Below, piece by piece: positions 1 to 7,472 of a stretch of DNA of 64,000 bases (position 1 is the stretch's first letter; each line of letters starts with the position of its first letter). A program made the translations under genes and the position numbers. Below the pieces are notes generated by a model, which ran no database searches, had not been told where the DNA came from, and worked only from the letters and a program-made list of their open reading frames with translations. This DNA is from CBDBZX01 sp965213645 (GTDB lineage: Bacteria > Deinococcota > Deinococci > Deinococcales > Trueperaceae): the NCBI GenBank assembly GCA_965213645.1, contig CBDBZX010000002.1, positions 1,736,001 through 1,800,000 of the forward strand. The letters run 5' to 3'.

Positions 1-2
1 TA

Positions 3-791
3 GTGACGGGCGCGATTTTCGCGGGTCTCGCGGTAGGTGAGATATTCGGCACGCCTAGCGGTACGCTGATCAGCTTGGGCGTGGGCTTTTTGGTCGTCGA
101 CCGCGTCGAGCCGCGCCCAAACCGCTGGCCGCTCTATCTAGCCGCCGCGTTTGCGGGCGTGGGGCTTTTCGTCGGCCTCGGCAATATCCTCAACACGTTC
201 TGGACGGCGCTCGCCTTTATCGTAGGCGGGATTTATTTGCTCCTGCGCGACAAAGAGTCAGAGGAAATTTCGACCACGCAGAGCGCGACGACGAGCTCAG
301 CAGAGTCTACAGAAACACCAATAGAAACACCCGCAGAAACGTCTACGGCAACACCTGCACCGAAACAAACAGCAAGGACAGAAGAAGCACAAGCTACACA
401 AACAGATAGTTCAGTGAATATTGCAAAAGACACCTCAGCGGAAGAGGTTTCAAGTGACGCAGCCTCCAGCCCCAAAGAAGCCGCCGCCGAGCAAACCGAA
501 AGACCCGCTGAGGGCAACTCCCCCGCTCTGGACGAACCCGAACTCAACGCAGATGCACAGGAGCGCTACCATCTCTTAGAGGTGTGGCGTAGAGAGAGAG
601 CCAAGGCGGAGAACCGCCCCGCCTATATCGTCTTGCGCAACGAGAGTTTGCGGCAGATCGCGCAGCAAAATCCGCAGACCTTAGATGAGCTCAACGCGGT
701 CAAGGGGATTGGGCCGGTGAAGCTTGAGCAGTACGGCAGCGCGATTCTCGGCGTTTTAAGAGGTGAAGAGCCACCGAGTGAAGTCTCTTGA
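3..791 (+). CDS. Membrane protein with C-terminal HRDC-like domain (5' end uncertain)
   Basis: The first ~85 residues contain about three hydrophobic segments with short charged loops. Then comes a long low-complexity Ser/Thr/Glu/Ala-rich linker (about residues 85-180). The last ~65 residues look like an HRDC or helix-hairpin-helix nucleic-acid-binding module: NRPAYIVLRNESLRQIA, then LDELNAVKGIGPVKLEQYG. HRDC domains are known from RecQ helicases and RNase D. A membrane-anchored HRDC protein is an unusual arrangement and I do not know its role. The GTG at base 3 is possible, but the frame may open before the window. The following gene is on the same strand 226 bp away. Confidence 0.6.
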   Translation: MTGAIFAGLAVGEIFGTPSGTLISLGVGFLVVDRVEPRPNRWPLYLAAAFAGVGLFVGLGNILNTFWTALAFIVGGIYLLLRDKESEEISTTQSATTSSAESTETPIETPAETSTATPAPKQTARTEEAQATQTDSSVNIAKDTSAEEVSSDAASSPKEAAAEQTERPAEGNSPALDEPELNADAQERYHLLEVWRRERAKAENRPAYIVLRNESLRQIAQQNPQTLDELNAVKGIGPVKLEQYGSAILGVLRGEEPPSEVS

Positions 792-885
792 CTCAACCTC
801 TTAACCCAGAAGGCGCGGCGGCGCGAGCTTGTACGCTTCGCACGTTTGTTACGTACAACGCGCAGTCTGTTGGGTAAACTGTTTA

Positions 886-970
886 GGTATTGAGAGACCA
901 ACGCCGCATTCGCGCAGTGAGTTGGAAGGCCCTGGCAACCTTTTACAAAGCTGCACCACCTTGTAATACC
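886..970 (+). ncRNA. Possible SAM-clan riboswitch aptamer (SAM-I/SAM-IV-like)
   Basis: An outer stem GGTATT (886-891) pairs with AATACC (965-970). Inside, in the order expected for SAM-I/IV RNAs, are: GAGAGA directly after the first strand, a P2-like stem CCAAC/GTTGG, the hallmark GGCAACC (near 934-940), a small stem CTTT-TAC-AAAG, and GCTGCACC before the closing strand. The region ends about 47 bases before the citrate synthase start. Eight extra bases between GTTGG and GGCAACC and the unexpected downstream gene are arguments against it. This is a pattern judgement only. Confidence 0.4.
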
Positions 971-1017
971 TGCAACCCACTGCACGACGTAGGCGCATTT
1001 CATCCACTTGGAGGATC

Positions 1018-2157
1018 ATGGAAACGATTTATCGCGGTTTAGACGGCGTCTATATCGACACGACAGAGATTTGTCAGATCGACGGACAAAAAGGGCAGCT
1101 CATCTACCGGGGCTACGACATCAGCGAGCTAGCCGACAAAGCGAGCTTCGAAGAGGTCATCTACCTCTTGTGGAACGACGACTTGCCGAATGAGGCGCAG
1201 TTAGCCGCCTTTCGGGAGAAGTTAAGGCCGCACTTCGCCATCCCAGACGAGGTGGTTGACCTCTTACGCCTTCTGCCCAAAGATACCCAGCCCATGCACG
1301 CTTTGCAGAGCGCCGTCTCGACGCTCGCCTCGTTTGATGACGACTCTGAAGATGTGAGTTTGGAGAACGTCCGCAGGGTCGGCTACAAGCTCGTCACGCA
1401 GTTCCCGACGCTAGTTGCAACCTTGGAGCGTTTGCGCCAAGGCAAAGACCCCGTCGCGCCGAATCCTGACTACGGCGTCGCCAGAAACTTCCTCTATATG
1501 CTCAATAACGAAGAGCCTACCGACGCCGCTGTGCGCGTCATGGACGTGGCGCTGGTGCTTCACGCCGAGCACGGCTCGAACGCCAGCACCTTTACGGCTC
1601 GCACCACCGCGTCCACCCTCACCGATGTCTACAGCGCGATTTCGGCTGCTGTCGGTAGCCTCAAAGGGCCGCTGCACGGCGGCGCGAACACCGCTGTCAT
1701 GAACATGTTGGAGAAAATTGGCGACAAAGCGGGCGTCGAGGACTACGTCATGGCAGAACTCGGCAAAGAGGGCGGGCGCGTGCCCGGCTTCGGCCACCGC
1801 GTCTACCGTGTGATTGACCCGAGGGCTGTCATCTTGGAGCGCGTGTCTGAGGACTTAGCCGAAGAGTCCGGCGACTCCAAGTGGTTCGAGATGAGCCAGG
1901 AGATGGAGCGCGTGATGGAGCGCGAGATGGACAAAGAGGGCAAACAGGTCAAGCCCAACGTGGACTTCTTCTCCGCCTCGGTCTACCGGATGCTCGGCTT
2001 TCCCGCCGATATGTACACGCCGATTTTTGCCGTCGCGCGGGTGAGCGGCTGGACAGCGCACCTCTTGGAGCAGTACGACGGCAACCGCATCATGCGCCCG
2101 CGCCTCGTGTATGAAGGGCCGACGGGTAAAACATTTACGCCGATTGACGAGCGCTAG
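1018..2157 (+). CDS. gltA: Citrate synthase (or 2-methylcitrate synthase)
   Basis: Condenses oxaloacetate with acetyl-CoA at the entry of the TCA cycle in the cytoplasm. The 379-residue length fits the short dimeric type of Gram-positives and thermophiles. Family motifs are clear: LHAEHGSNASTFTAR, GSLKGPLHGGANTAV with the catalytic histidine region, and GFGHRVYRVIDPRA, followed near the C-terminus by the conserved DFFSASVYRMLG region with its catalytic Asp. Start ATG 1018 follows a strong GGAGG ribosome site (1011-1015). It appears monocistronic: a strong terminator follows 33 bases after the stop. A methylcitrate synthase cannot be excluded by sequence alone, since no prp genes are adjacent. 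Confidence 0.93.
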   Translation: METIYRGLDGVYIDTTEICQIDGQKGQLIYRGYDISELADKASFEEVIYLLWNDDLPNEAQLAAFREKLRPHFAIPDEVVDLLRLLPKDTQPMHALQSAVSTLASFDDDSEDVSLENVRRVGYKLVTQFPTLVATLERLRQGKDPVAPNPDYGVARNFLYMLNNEEPTDAAVRVMDVALVLHAEHGSNASTFTARTTASTLTDVYSAISAAVGSLKGPLHGGANTAVMNMLEKIGDKAGVEDYVMAELGKEGGRVPGFGHRVYRVIDPRAVILERVSEDLAEESGDSKWFEMSQEMERVMEREMDKEGKQVKPNVDFFSASVYRMLGFPADMYTPIFAVARVSGWTAHLLEQYDGNRIMRPRLVYEGPTGKTFTPIDER

Positions 2158-2190
2158 CGTTAAGCACAACTGGAGTAAGAATCGAGCGCG

Positions 2191-2215
2191 AAAGAGGTGG
2201 AAAAACCACCTCTTT
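2191..2215 (+). terminator. Intrinsic terminator of citrate synthase gene
   Basis: Perfect inverted repeat AAAGAGGTGG / CCACCTCTTT with a five-base loop, 33 bases after the citrate synthase stop and followed by CTTACGTTTCT. Confidence 0.8.
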
Positions 2216-2292
2216 CTTACGTTTCTGTTCAACCTCTATACTGAGGTCGGCGCTATCTCGAACGGGGCGGACATACTCATAACTGACGACTA

Positions 2293-2396
2293 TAGCAAGT
2301 ATCATTTGGTTTGAGTGTACGTAAGTTTTGCGGAGCAACGCTCTCACGATGTAGAACACCGTGTAGCACGCACATTTGAGAATGATACTTGCGCTA
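2293..2396 (+). repeat. TAGC palindromic element, copy 1
   Basis: About 104 bp, bounded by TAGCAAGTATCATT and the inverted AATGATACTTGCGCTA, with TA immediately before the left end. Internal conserved blocks are TTTGAG, CTCTCAC, TAGAACACCGTG and TAGCACGCAC. These blocks recur in the copies at 2740, 20041 and (reverse) 58805. It carries no gene. It is a MITE-like non-autonomous element by structure. Confidence 0.75.
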
Positions 2397-2543
2397 TTCC
2401 AATCAGTACTTATATTAATTGCTTTATTCAGCGAGTTTTGAGGGTGATATTTCGACTCGAGCCCAACAGCGCCCTCAAGTTTTTCCCGCTGCAACCTCTT
2501 AGTGCTAGACCTATACCGCGCGAGACCTTGCAAGGAACCTTTG

Positions 2544-2708
2544 TCAATCCTTCATCCGCCGCTCAACCACGCTGAGCGCCCGGCTCAGTTCGCGCCTGAG
2601 CGCCAGCATCGTCATCATCTCAGGGAACGTCTTGACGCTGAGTCCTGCTGTCTTCTGTGACGCCTTACGCAAGTGTTGATGTAATTTTCGAAGCTCTGCG
2701 TCGCTCAC
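2544..2708 (-). CDS. Small hypothetical protein (54 aa)
   Basis: An open frame from GTG (2708-2706) to TGA, encoding a basic, helical 54-residue protein. It begins MSDAELRKLHQHLRKASQ and ends ELSRALSVVERRMKD. A purine-rich GGGGCGAAAGGG lies about 6-17 bases before the start. The base composition is gene-like (GC-rich third positions) in contrast to the AT-richer flanks. It lies between two TAGC elements in the 990-bp gap between citrate synthase and the OYE gene. No function is recognised, and it may be a decaying accessory gene. Confidence 0.4.
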   Translation of the reverse strand: MSDAELRKLHQHLRKASQKTAGLSVKTFPEMMTMLALRRELSRALSVVERRMKD

Positions 2709-2739
2709 GCTTTGCCCTTTCGCCCCACTTTTATAAGTT

Positions 2740-2875
2740 TAGCAGGTATCATCTGGTTTGAGACACTCTCACTATAGAGAACACTGTTTAGCACGCACGT
2801 TATGAGATGAAATCCCGCTAGCCTTGACAGGCTGAGATCTGCGACATTTTGTCTCAATATGTTTTGGAAGTGCTA
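2740..2875 (+). repeat. TAGC palindromic element, copy 2
   Basis: Begins TAGCAGGTATCATCTGG and shares CTCTCAC, AGAACACTG and TAGCACGCAC with the other copies. A first right arm ends GATGAAATCCCGCTA (2820). The homology to copy 3 continues through CATTTTGTCTCAATATG to GGAAGTGCTA (2875), so the long form is about 136 bp. The rest of the gap to 3146 holds a 13-bp hairpin (3010-3045, AGCTGCG..CTCGA arms) and nothing else I recognise. Confidence 0.7.
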
Positions 2876-3146
2876 GTTGCTAGACCTGATACGAGGACTT
2901 GGAAGATTCGTTGACGCTCGAGGCACCCTTTTGGGTTATAAAGTTAAGGTTCTATGAGCCTACTGTAATAGATTGCTCATGTTTACGCAAGTGTCCGTTG
3001 TGCTTATGAAGCTGCGTCTCGAAAGATGGGGTCTCGAGGCGCAGCTCTTATACAAGTATAGATTTTGAGGTACTCAGGCTTACGCGCAGCCGTCACACCG
3101 GGTTCAGGGGAGAACGAACATTCAAGCTAAGAGGTATCTCAAATGT

Positions 3147-4211
3147 CTAAGCGGTTTCCGCTTGCAACGTCGGATAGTCGGTGTACCCCTCTGCGCCGCC
3201 ACCATAGAACGTCTCCTGGTGCCAATCATTGAGCGGTGCATCTTGCTCGAAGCGCTCTGGTAAGTCAGGGTTGGCGAGGAAGAGGCGGGCGTAGGCGATG
3301 AAGTCGGCTCGGTTTTCTTGTAGCGCTTGCTCACCCGAGTCGCGGTCGTAGCCGCCTGCCATGACGAGCGTGCCGTCACATGTGTCACGCAGAAGTGCGG
3401 AGGCGCTCACCTTACCCAAGTCGGCCTCGACGCCGTGCACATAAGCGAGACCATAGCGGTTGAGCGCACTGGCAACGTAGCTGAACGTCTCTTGAGGATT
3501 GTCGTCCGACATGTCGTTAAAAGTTCCGCCTGGTGAAAGGCGCACGCCGACGCGCCCTGCGTTCCAGACCTCTAGGACGGTTTCGGTGACCTCGAGCAGC
3601 AGCCGCGCCCGATTCGCAAGCGAGCCGCCGTAATGGTCCGTGCGCTGATTCGTGCCCGTTTGCAAAAACTGGTCCAAGAGGTAGCCGTTCGCGCCGTGAA
3701 CCTCAACCCCGTCAAAGCCCGCCGCTTTCGCGTTGGCCGCACCTTGCCGAAACTGCGCCACCACTTCAGCGAGTTCGTCCGTCTCTAACGCTCTGGGCTC
3801 CACGAAAGGTGCCACCGACCCATCTGCTGTAAAAGTCTGCCCTTCGGGGCGAATCGCGGAAGGAGCCACCGGCAAATCGCCACCATGAAACGACGGGTGA
3901 GAGATGCGTCCCACGTGCCAGAGCTGCAAAAAGATGCGTCCGCCCGCTTCGTGAACCGCGTCGGTAATTCGCTTCCAGCCTCTAACTTGCGCTTGCGTGT
4001 GGATACCCGGTGTGTTTGGATAACCTTGTCCCATAGACGTCACCTGCGTCGCTTCGGTGATGATGAGCCCCGCGCCTGCGCGTTGTTGGTAATAGGTCGC
4101 CATGAGGTCGGTTGGAAGGGTATCCGTCGCGCGGTTGCGCGTCATCGGGGCCATGAGGACGCGGTTGGGAAGCTCTAAGTTGCCGAGGGTGTAAGAGTTA
4201 AATAGGTTCAT
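3147..4211 (-). CDS. Old yellow enzyme family alkene reductase (NADH:flavin oxidoreductase)
   Basis: FMN-dependent TIM-barrel reductase that uses NAD(P)H to reduce activated double bonds, quinones or nitro compounds. Diagnostic motifs: the N-terminal LFNSYTLGNLELPNRVLMAP, LWHVGRISHPSF, and GFDGVEVHGANGYLLDQFL followed by TDHYGGSLANRARLLLEV; the C-terminus has the phosphate-binding region YDRDSGEQAL and ARLFLANPDLPERF. I choose the ATG at 4211 (354 aa) because the family begins at this point and AAAGG precedes it. An upstream in-frame ATG at 4238 would add nine residues. It is a single gene with its own promoter region containing a palindrome, which suggests dedicated repressor control. Confidence 0.9.
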   Translation of the reverse strand: MNLFNSYTLGNLELPNRVLMAPMTRNRATDTLPTDLMATYYQQRAGAGLIITEATQVTSMGQGYPNTPGIHTQAQVRGWKRITDAVHEAGGRIFLQLWHVGRISHPSFHGGDLPVAPSAIRPEGQTFTADGSVAPFVEPRALETDELAEVVAQFRQGAANAKAAGFDGVEVHGANGYLLDQFLQTGTNQRTDHYGGSLANRARLLLEVTETVLEVWNAGRVGVRLSPGGTFNDMSDDNPQETFSYVASALNRYGLAYVHGVEADLGKVSASALLRDTCDGTLVMAGGYDRDSGEQALQENRADFIAYARLFLANPDLPERFEQDAPLNDWHQETFYGGGAEGYTDYPTLQAETA

Positions 4212-4244
4212 GCCTTTGAGGATGACGCATTTACGCATGAACCT

Positions 4245-4259
4245 TAGTTTACTAAACTA
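4245..4259. promoter_or_regulatory. Probable operator palindrome upstream of the OYE gene
   Basis: TAGTTTACTAAACTA is a perfect palindrome around a central C. It lies 7 bases (or 34, depending on the start used) before the OYE gene, in an AT-rich promoter patch; a half-site TTAAACTA follows at about 4273. Arrangements like this are typical of HxlR/TetR/MarR-regulated reductase genes, but no regulator gene is adjacent. Confidence 0.5.
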
Positions 4260-4329
4260 CATAATCTATAGTATTAAACTAAATGTATTAGTCCAGCTAT
4301 TCGGGTTCGGCTTGCTCGAGAACGCCCAC

Positions 4330-5253
4330 CTACGTCCATTGCATCTCGTCCATCTCCTTCGCCGTCTTTTCCTCTAAGAGCTTCGCGACCTCAACCGCGC
4401 TAGGGATAGCGGAGCGCCCTACACCCGTACAAGAAAGCGCCGCCGTAACTGAGGCAAAGAGGGCACAGTAGTCCACGTCATAGCCCATCGCCACGCCATA
4501 CGCATACGCGCCGTGAAATACGTCGCCTGCGCCCGTTGTATCCACTGCGTTGACAACGAGCGCGGGCACGTGGCGCAGCTTGCCGTGCTGTTCGAACAAG
4601 AAGCCCTGCTCACCTAAGGTGATACCAACGAGTTGACCGTCGAACCGCTTGAGTTTAGCTAAGGCAGCTTCGGGGTCATCGTCGCCCAACACTTCAGCGG
4701 CGCACTCCTCCGAGACGATGAGGTAATCGACAGAGCGTGTAAGTTCCCAGTTGCGCGTGTTGCTCCAGTCGCCCACGGTTGGTACACCTCTTCTCCGCGC
4801 TTCTTGGAGCACCGCTTCGCTCATTTTAGGGTGACGCCCGTCGGTTAGAACGCAGCTCATATCCGCCAACCTCTCGTAGTCCCAGCCTTCCACCGAATCC
4901 GTCAAGCTCTCACCGCGATAGGGGAAGATGTGGCGCTCGCCAGCGGGGTCGACGAGTACGGCGCTCACAAAGGTTTTGGCGTTTGGGACGGTACGCAAGT
5001 GGGCGCAATTGACGCCCGCTTGCATGAGTTCCCCTCGAGCAACCCGCCCGTTCATATCGTCTCCGTGCAGCGCCCAAAGTTCCGCGTTCGCGCCGAGTTT
5101 GGCCGCCGTCACCGCCGCTGTCGCCGCCGCGCCGCCACCTTGCATATGGTAGGCGCTCGAGTGAGTACGTGACGCGGTTGGCGGAAAGTGGTCAATTTGC
5201 CAGATATGGTCTAAGCAAGAGAGCCCCGCAAAGAGGATCGTTGGTTTTGTCAC
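4330..5253 (-). CDS. PfkB-family carbohydrate kinase
   Basis: ATP-dependent sugar kinase of the ribokinase/PfkB superfamily, about 307 aa. It starts TKPTILFAGLSCLDHIW, has the N-terminal glycine motif (MQGGGAAATAAVTAAKLGA) and the C-terminal catalytic signature DTTGAGDVFHGAYAYG with the base Asp. The start is the GTG at 5253, which overlaps the TGA of the upstream permease (GTGA) with AAAGG just before it. The frame is open further upstream, but that part is antisense-like to the permease. As the last gene of the sugar ABC operon it probably phosphorylates the imported sugar or its derivative; the substrate is not predictable. Confidence 0.88.
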   Translation of the reverse strand: MTKPTILFAGLSCLDHIWQIDHFPPTASRTHSSAYHMQGGGAAATAAVTAAKLGANAELWALHGDDMNGRVARGELMQAGVNCAHLRTVPNAKTFVSAVLVDPAGERHIFPYRGESLTDSVEGWDYERLADMSCVLTDGRHPKMSEAVLQEARRRGVPTVGDWSNTRNWELTRSVDYLIVSEECAAEVLGDDDPEAALAKLKRFDGQLVGITLGEQGFLFEQHGKLRHVPALVVNAVDTTGAGDVFHGAYAYGVAMGYDVDYCALFASVTAALSCTGVGRSAIPSAVEVAKLLEEKTAKEMDEMQWT

Positions 5254-6140
5254 CCTTTGACCCCGCCCGCCGTGAGCCCGCTGATGATGCGCTGCTGAAA
5301 GAAGATGATGAGCACGACCAAGGGCACGATGCCGAGCGTCACCGCCGCACTGATGACCGCCCAAGGAAAGGCGAACTCACCCTGATAGAAGGTGATGCCA
5401 ACCGGAACCGTGCGCATCTCCAATGCCGTATTAAAGGTCAGCGCTAAGAGAAACTCGTTCCAAGAATTCACGAAGACGATGATCCCCGCTGTCACGATAC
5501 CCGGCGCAGAGAGCGGCATGATGATGCGAAAGAGTGCGCCGATGCGGGTACAACCGTCCACGGTTGCGGCGCTTTCCAAATCGCCCGGAATGAGCTGAAA
5601 GAAACTGGTGAGGATGAGCGTCGCTATCGGCAAGCTGAGCGCCACGTAAGGGATGATGAGCGCCCAATAGCTGTTGAGCAAGTTCGGCGTGGAGACGCTA
5701 TCTGGTAAGAAGAAAACGCCGTCCAACCAGGGCAAGTCCACGCCGCTAAAAAGCCGGTAGAGCGGCACGAGCAAAACGAGCGCGGGAAACATACTCGTCA
5801 TCACGATGCCCGTCATAATAATTTTGCGCCCGCGCAAGTTGAGCCGCCCGAGCGCGTAGCCAGCCAAGGCCGCGAAGAGCACGCAGAGCGCCGTCGCGCC
5901 GAGCGACACCACAAACGAATTGCGCAAAAAGAGCGCGAACGGATTACGCGCAAAGACCTGCACGTAGTTCCTAAAGGTGAGCGTCTCCGGCCAATAGGTA
6001 ATCGGCAAGCGGGTCAGCTCACCGTCCGGCTTGAGCGAGGTTAAGAAGAGCCACACTGCTGGAAAGAAGCCGTTGATGATGACGAGCACCAGGGCGAGGG
6101 TGATAAAGATACGGTTGGCGAGTGAGGGTTCGCGGTTCAT
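5250..6140 (-). CDS. Carbohydrate ABC transporter permease, MalG type
   Basis: Inner-membrane permease of 296 aa with six predicted transmembrane helices. It starts REPSLANRIFITLALVLVII and has the cytoplasmic coupling (EAA) loop ESAATVDGCTRIGALFRIIM. Length and loop match the CUT1 MalG/UgpE family. It is the third gene of the binding protein-permease-permease-kinase operon and is translationally coupled to the kinase. No ATPase gene is in the operon, so a shared MsiK/MalK-type ATPase elsewhere is likely. Confidence 0.9.
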   Translation of the reverse strand: MNREPSLANRIFITLALVLVIINGFFPAVWLFLTSLKPDGELTRLPITYWPETLTFRNYVQVFARNPFALFLRNSFVVSLGATALCVLFAALAGYALGRLNLRGRKIIMTGIVMTSMFPALVLLVPLYRLFSGVDLPWLDGVFFLPDSVSTPNLLNSYWALIIPYVALSLPIATLILTSFFQLIPGDLESAATVDGCTRIGALFRIIMPLSAPGIVTAGIIVFVNSWNEFLLALTFNTALEMRTVPVGITFYQGEFAFPWAVISAAVTLGIVPLVVLIIFFQQRIISGLTAGGVKG

Positions 6141-6233
6141 GTACGTACCGAAAGAAAGAGAAAAGATAGAAAGAAGAAGTTATTCGGTAGTTTGCACGCA
6201 TCTTCTATTTTCCCTCTTCTATCTTCTATCCTC

Positions 6234-7412
6234 CTATTCATCCGTATAAATCCAGCGCAGATAGAAGACCGTAATGGCGAGCGAGAGAGTGAAGAGCGCC
6301 ACCGAGAGCGCGGCGGCGTAGCCGATATCGAGGCCGTTCGTAGTTTTGTAGATATAGACACCTAACGTCTCCAGAGCGCGACCCGGCCCACCGTTCGTCA
6401 TCGCAAAAGGGATATCAAAGGTTTGGATGGCGGTGAGCGTGCGGAAGATGAGGGCGACGGCAATCGCGGGGCGCAAAAGCGGCAAGGTGACGTGCCAGAA
6501 GCGCTGCCAAGGGTTCGCGCCGTCCACGATAGCGGCTTCGTAGAGGCTTTCGTCAATCGACTGCAAGCCCGCTAAAAGGATGAGCCCGACGAACGATGAG
6601 GTCTTCCAGATAATCGCTAAGTTGGCGGCGATAATCGCAGGAACCTCCCTCGCCAGCCATAAAATACCCGTTTGGCCCACGACATCGTCAGATAAGATGA
6701 TGCGGAAGAGGTCGCCCAGCCCCACTCGAGCCAAGAGGTCATTCACCACCCCGTAGTCACTCTGAAAAAGCCACGCAAAAGTGAGACCCGTAAACACCCT
6801 CGGCATCGCCCAGGGCAAGAGGAGCGCCACGCGCACGAGCCACTTGAGCGGGTGATTCACGTTGGCAAAAAGCGCTAGTGGTAGTCCGACGAGAAATGAG
6901 CCGCCAACGCTCACTATGATGATGAGGAGCGTGATCGAGAAGGAGTTCCAGAAGCGAGAGTCGTTCCAGCGCCCCTCTTCACCAGGGTGAATCCCCATCA
7001 GCGCACCCGCGATGACGAGAACAGCGAGGGTCCAACCCAGCGCCACGCCGCGCCCGACCGCGCCGCGCCGCACGCCTAACCAGAGCGGAACGAGCGCAGC
7101 CAACAGGAGCCCGCGCCAAATCCATAGATTCGTGACGCTCCAGGTCATCTCGCGGCCCCAGAGCATCTCCCGGAAGTTTTCTAAACCGATGAAGGGCGTC
7201 CCCCGAAAGGGTTGGTTGAGCCGCTCGAGGTGAAGCGACTGCCACAGCACGTTTAAGACCGGATAGAGCATCACCAGCGCGAGCGTGAGCAGGGCGGGCA
7301 GCAAGAGCAACACGCCGAGCTGCTGCTCGCTCAGATTGCCCGAACGCAGCCGCTTCCAGAAGCCGGGCTTCTTGTAGGTAGATTGTTGGGTCGTTTTTGC
7401 AGAGGTCGCCAT
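6234..7412 (-). CDS. Carbohydrate ABC transporter permease, MalF type
   Basis: 392-residue membrane protein with a cytoplasmic basic N-terminus, then TM helices. It has a longer periplasmic insertion and extra helices (about residues 55-180) than minimal MalF proteins. The EAA loop reads YEAAIVDGANPWQRFWHVTL, followed by PLLRPAIAVALIFR. It pairs with the MalG-type permease downstream (93-bp gap rich in pyrimidines, with no gene). A perfect 28-bp palindrome separates it from the binding-protein gene and could set the expression ratio of binding protein to permeases. Confidence 0.9.
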   Translation of the reverse strand: MATSAKTTQQSTYKKPGFWKRLRSGNLSEQQLGVLLLLPALLTLALVMLYPVLNVLWQSLHLERLNQPFRGTPFIGLENFREMLWGREMTWSVTNLWIWRGLLLAALVPLWLGVRRGAVGRGVALGWTLAVLVIAGALMGIHPGEEGRWNDSRFWNSFSITLLIIIVSVGGSFLVGLPLALFANVNHPLKWLVRVALLLPWAMPRVFTGLTFAWLFQSDYGVVNDLLARVGLGDLFRIILSDDVVGQTGILWLAREVPAIIAANLAIIWKTSSFVGLILLAGLQSIDESLYEAAIVDGANPWQRFWHVTLPLLRPAIAVALIFRTLTAIQTFDIPFAMTNGGPGRALETLGVYIYKTTNGLDIGYAAALSVALFTLSLAITVFYLRWIYTDE

Positions 7413-7434
7413 CTCACCCCCTCATCCATGTCGC

Positions 7435-7462
7435 GTAGGGGTGATTCATGAATCACCCCTAC
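7435..7462. repeat. Perfect 28-bp palindrome between binding-protein and permease genes
   Basis: Reads GTAGGGGTGATTCA followed by its exact reverse complement, with no loop. In RNA it would fold into a strong hairpin in the intergenic gap (stop 7473, next start 7412). It may be a REP-like repeat, an mRNA-stabilising hairpin, or both. Only one copy is in this window. Confidence 0.75.
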
Positions 7463-7472
7463 AGCGCCAGCC

